Shown piece after piece: positions 61,232 through 64,000 of a DNA stretch of 64,000 nucleotides. The stretch lies in the NCBI RefSeq assembly GCF_001552675.1, contig NZ_BCRQ01000005.1, positions 1 to 64,000 on the forward strand. Direction: 5' to 3'. How positions within the stretch are numbered: the first letter of the stretch is position 1; each line of letters starts with the position of its first letter. The position numbers and the translations under genes are program-made. Source of the DNA: Alicyclobacillus sendaiensis NBRC 100866 (GTDB taxonomy: Bacteria; Bacillota; Bacilli; Alicyclobacillales; Alicyclobacillaceae). The notes beneath the pieces are model-generated. The model saw only the letters and a list, made by a program, of their open reading frames with translations, did not search any database and was not told the origin of the DNA.

Positions 61232-62041
61232 TTATCGGCTAAAACCAGCTGTAAGACCTGCAAGTAATTGTCTTCTGGCAACAATGTAGGCAGCAATGAG
61301 CGGGACGGCCGACAGCAGGACTGACGCCAATATCGCCGGAACATTCATAGTATATTGGCCTTGGAAATGTTCCAGCGCCAGCGGAAGGGTTTGCAAATTT
61401 GGGCTCTCGGTCATGACTAGAGGGAACAAGAAATTGTTCCACACTTGAACAAAGTTGTAGATCACAACGGCTGTCACTGCCGGCCGCGCAAGAGGAATGG
61501 TGAGTCTGAGCAGCAAGCCCCATTCCCCAACTCCTTCAAGTATCATGGCTTCATAGAGCTCAGTTGGAATATCCCTCACGAAGTTAACCAGGATTAGTAT
61601 AGAAAGCGGCAAAGCAAAGGCTGCTGACGGGAGAATGATTGCCCACAGCGTATTATATAGCCCCATCTTTTCAACGATCGCATACAGCGGTATGATGGCC
61701 GCTTGAACTGGTATGGCCAATCCAGACAAGAAGAGGGTAAAAACTCTCTCTGTACCCTTCGACTTCATTCGCACAAAGGCGTATGAACCCAAAACAGCGC
61801 ACAATAGCAGGATTATCAACGTCAGCACAGCGACGATGATGCTGTTCAAGAAGTATCTGAAGAACCCTTCTTCTAGTACTGAAGAAAAATTTCCCAAATA
61901 GATTCTAGTGGGAGGTAGCCACGGAGTTCCAGTCAGGTATGTCTGTTGCGTACGCAAACTTTCAAAAAGCATGTACAATACAGGATAGAATGAAAGTACT
62001 GCCCACACTATTGACAAGACCGAAACTACAAGCTTTTTCAC
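61232..62041 (-). CDS. Sugar ABC transporter permease (MalG-like)
   Basis: The 269-residue inner-membrane permease has six hydrophobic segments and the ABC-permease EAA loop (LYEAMILEGVGEWGLLLRLT). It ends TAGFSR. With the other permease it forms the channel of a carbohydrate importer. The GTG at 62041 has GGAGGAGGCG ahead. It is AT-rich and lies 43 bp downstream of the next permease gene. No ATPase gene is in the window; in this family one shared ATPase often serves many importers. Confidence 0.92.
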   Translation of the reverse strand: MKKLVVSVLSIVWAVLSFYPVLYMLFESLRTQQTYLTGTPWLPPTRIYLGNFSSVLEEGFFRYFLNSIIVAVLTLIILLLCAVLGSYAFVRMKSKGTERVFTLFLSGLAIPVQAAIIPLYAIVEKMGLYNTLWAIILPSAAFALPLSILILVNFVRDIPTELYEAMILEGVGEWGLLLRLTIPLARPAVTAVVIYNFVQVWNNFLFPLVMTESPNLQTLPLALEHFQGQYTMNVPAILASVLLSAVPLIAAYIVARRQLLAGLTAGFSR

Positions 62042-62084
62042 ACCCTCGCCTCCTCCACTAACATACTCACTTGATGTTTTTATG

Positions 62085-62972
62085 CTACGCAACACCTTGT
62101 TGCTGACTCTCCATCCTCGTGAAGCCGGTAAATCTCGTTAACATCAGAGAAAGAACTATTCCCATGAGCGCTATGACTACTGCCATTACGCTTCCATAGC
62201 CCATCTGCTGCTTGCTGAAAGCAGTATCGTACATGTTCACAGCCAAAACGTTCGACGCGTTGTCAGGCCCTCCGTTTGTCAATATATATATCAAGTCAAA
62301 AAATGTTAACGAGCCAGTCAGCATAAGAGTCGTTGATGTAATGAAGGTGTACTTGAGTTGGGGGACAGTGATGTACACGAATCTTTGCAGTTCATTTGCA
62401 CCGTCAATGATAGCAGCCTCGTAGAGGGAGTTTGGAATTTGCCTTCTTCCCGATTGATATAGCAAGCTATGAAAAGGTATATACTGCCACGAAACAATGG
62501 CAACAACTGTCCATAACACGACACTAGGCGATCCTAGCCAATCAAGCGCTAGCCTCCCTAGCCCAACCTTAGTAAGCAACTCATTTAGCAGTCCAAAATT
62601 AGGATCCAAAATATAGGACCATACGATTGCAATCGCGACGGAGGAAAAAAGAAGAGGAAGAAAATAGAATATGCTCAGAATTTCTCGATACTTCGACCTC
62701 CCTGCCAAAAACATTCCAATCGCCACGGATAGCGGTGTCTGAATAACCCATGTCAGTCCCATAACTTCTAGCGTCAAGACAAGAGAGTGCCAAGCTTGCG
62801 GATCGTGCGCAAATGTAACCCAGTTCGTAACTCCGACGAACTTGGGCGCATTGAGCCCGTTCCAATTGGTAAGAGACAACAATACAGCGCCCAACATAGG
62901 CAACAACCCAAATATGGAAAATAGGATAACAGAGGGGGCTATAAATATAATTCGAAGTACACCTCTAGTCAT
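62085..62972 (-). CDS. Sugar ABC transporter permease (MalF-like)
   Basis: The 295-residue permease has six membrane helices and the EAA loop (SLYEAAIIDGANELQRF, then VYITVPQLK). It pairs with the MalG-like protein. ATG at 62972 follows GAGAGGTGAG. An intercistronic hairpin lies between this gene and the binding-protein gene upstream, which often lowers expression of the permeases compared with the binding protein. The gene is AT-rich. Confidence 0.92.
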   Translation of the reverse strand: MTRGVLRIIFIAPSVILFSIFGLLPMLGAVLLSLTNWNGLNAPKFVGVTNWVTFAHDPQAWHSLVLTLEVMGLTWVIQTPLSVAIGMFLAGRSKYREILSIFYFLPLLFSSVAIAIVWSYILDPNFGLLNELLTKVGLGRLALDWLGSPSVVLWTVVAIVSWQYIPFHSLLYQSGRRQIPNSLYEAAIIDGANELQRFVYITVPQLKYTFITSTTLMLTGSLTFFDLIYILTNGGPDNASNVLAVNMYDTAFSKQQMGYGSVMAVVIALMGIVLSLMLTRFTGFTRMESQQQGVA

Positions 62973-63004
62973 ACACTCACCTCTCGTTTGTAGTGATGCG
63001 TGAT

Positions 63005-63047
63005 GGGCTAAGTGGGAGCAGAACGCAATGCAGCCCCCACTTAGCCC
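63005..63047 (-). terminator. Intercistronic hairpin between binding protein and permease genes
   Basis: A perfect 12-bp stem GGGCTAAGTGGG/CCCACTTAGCCC with a 19-base loop lies in the 84-bp gap. There is no U-run on the minus strand, so it is more likely an mRNA-processing or stabilising structure than a full terminator. Confidence 0.6.
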
Positions 63048-63056
63048 TCGTGCAAA

Positions 63057-64000
63057 TCAAGAACGAGGCATGGAGCTGTTCATGCTCTGTACAAACTGTT
63101 GCGGCGTCATTTTTAGAAGGAACACACTACTAAGATCCTGCAGCAATGTCTGTGCCTCCTGAGGAGGTAGCAGCTGATCCCAACCGGTCACGAACACAGG
63201 AGCCTTTTCTGCCTGCGTATACGCGTAATACAGAAACCGACCATCTGGTTGGTTCCTGACCTTCGCCCCCAAACCCTTTACTGGCGGAACCACACCGTTC
63301 TTCAGTTCTTGGTTTACCATATAAGAATTCAGCACAACATCCTTCAGATACGTCTCATCAGCCCATGGGTACTTTGATGTCGACGATATATAGTAGTACG
63401 TCGAGATGTTGCCCATCAGGTCCGCAGGGTTGCCCTTTCCTCCCGGAACAGAAGGAAACATCGTCCACCCAAGTTGATTAGCTGTAAATTGAGGAGCTGC
63501 CTGTTGCAACGTCGGGTAAATCCAACTTCCCTGAAGAAGCATTGCCGCTCTTCCCGAATACAACAAGGCCTGGTCCTCATTGCTATCTGCGCTTACTCCG
63601 GAGTAACCGGGTTCGAACGCGCCCATCTTAACCAACTGCTGAATCATTTGTACCGCCTTTATAATAGCTGGATTATCCCAAGCGTTAGGTTTGTTAGCAA
63701 TAATACCATTGAAGACCGATGGCCCTCCAATTCGATCGGTCAAGTACATCAACCACATTAAATCGGGCCATTCGTCGCGCGCACCCAGAGCAATCGGAAT
63801 AACGCCATGATTTTTAAGCGCTTTCACGTCGTTGATCAATTGATTCCATGTCGCAGGAACAGGAAGATCGTATTGCTTAAAAATATCCTTGTTGTAGAAC
63901 AGGAATTCAGGTTGCGTCCCGCCTCCCTCGGGCACTCCATATATGTGTCCATTAATGGTTACGTTGCCCCACACAGAAGGGAAAAACTTGTTCTTGTAAG
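63057..64000 (-). CDS. Sugar-binding protein of the ABC importer, partial
   Basis: Only the C-terminal part (about 314 residues) is inside the window; the reading frame stays open to position 64000, so the signal peptide and lipobox are missing. The sequence matches extracellular solute-binding proteins of family 1: EFLFYNKDIFKQYDLPVPAT, LGARDEWPDLMWLM, AAMLLQGSWIYP and MFPSVPGGKGNPADLM. It should bind the oligosaccharide and pass it to the two permeases. It is AT-rich, as are the permease genes. Confidence 0.9.
   Translation of the reverse strand, partial: YKNKFFPSVWGNVTINGHIYGVPEGGGTQPEFLFYNKDIFKQYDLPVPATWNQLINDVKALKNHGVIPIALGARDEWPDLMWLMYLTDRIGGPSVFNGIIANKPNAWDNPAIIKAVQMIQQLVKMGAFEPGYSGVSADSNEDQALLYSGRAAMLLQGSWIYPTLQQAAPQFTANQLGWTMFPSVPGGKGNPADLMGNISTYYYISSTSKYPWADETYLKDVVLNSYMVNQELKNGVVPPVKGLGAKVRNQPDGRFLYYAYTQAEKAPVFVTGWDQLLPPQEAQTLLQDLSSVFLLKMTPQQFVQSMNSSMPRS

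Overview
The window looks like chromosomal DNA of an Alicyclobacillus-type Firmicute (a GC-rich, acidophilic or thermophilic relative of Bacillus). The reasons are the Bacillales gene order acpS / nnrD / lipoprotein / alr / ndoAI / ndoA, a CIRCE-controlled groES-groL operon, a DUF1659/DUF2922 pair, a CcdC protein, a short YjcZ-like protein, many GTG and TTG starts behind strong Shine-Dalgarno sites, and a high GC content over most of the sequence. No rRNA, tRNA, CRISPR array or intact insertion sequence was found. The naming of the genus is inference from these traits.

Layout. 1-1740: an AT-richer stretch with one gene, an alpha/beta-hydrolase fold lacking its catalytic Ser and His, fused to a SARP-like winged helix. 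1801-7032: an MBL-fold hydrolase and a MoxR / DUF58 / transglutaminase operon. 7402-12958: a small zinc-ribbon protein, then a leftward sulfide-oxidation operon (sulfide:quinone reductase, DUF1641 protein, CstB-like persulfide dioxygenase/rhodanese) followed by a NarL-type two-component pair whose kinase is frameshifted. 13125-15254: groES-groL with CIRCE, promoter and terminator. 15310-18918: molybdenum-cofactor genes coupled to 5-formyl-THF cyclo-ligase and a PAP2 phosphatase. 18982-21236: an ABC-F ATPase followed by a cluster of DnaA boxes. 21236-24950: thiL-tsaE-tsaB-rimI-tsaD (t6A synthesis, all overlapping or nearly so). 25104-30394: DedA, DUF1450, DUF2922 and DUF1659 proteins, an HD-GYP phosphodiesterase, a class-I amidotransferase-like hydrolase and ahcY. 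30487-35527: the toxin-antitoxin / alanine racemase / NAD(P)HX repair / AcpS block.

35679-38623 holds small membrane proteins, methionine aminopeptidase, a Toprim protein, a very short sporulation-type protein and a thioredoxin-like protein. 38620-44546 is a cell-envelope block (ManC, a PBP1-type penicillin-binding protein with a fibronectin-III tail, a D,D-carboxypeptidase, CcdC). 44799-48005 is a large MMPL transporter with a heptad-repeat insert, followed by a catalase remnant. 49230-57683 is a 4-hydroxyphenylacetate degradation cluster: monooxygenase and flavin reductase hydroxylate the ring, the extradiol dioxygenase opens it, the dehydrogenase and FAH-family enzyme process the product, a DapA-like lyase may finish the route, an MFS protein imports the substrate, and a GntR protein probably controls it through related palindromes in three promoter regions. 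57873-64000 is a GH3 beta-glycosidase with a LacI regulator and a sugar ABC importer; the regulator and importer genes are clearly AT-richer than the rest.

The most interesting signals are the catalytically dead hydrolase-SARP fusion with an 11-bp direct repeat in front of it, the DnaA-box cluster far from any oriC gene, the shared operator palindromes of the phenylacetate cluster, the frameshifted kinase of the sulfide operon, and the DapA-family enzyme in the place where HpaI would be expected.
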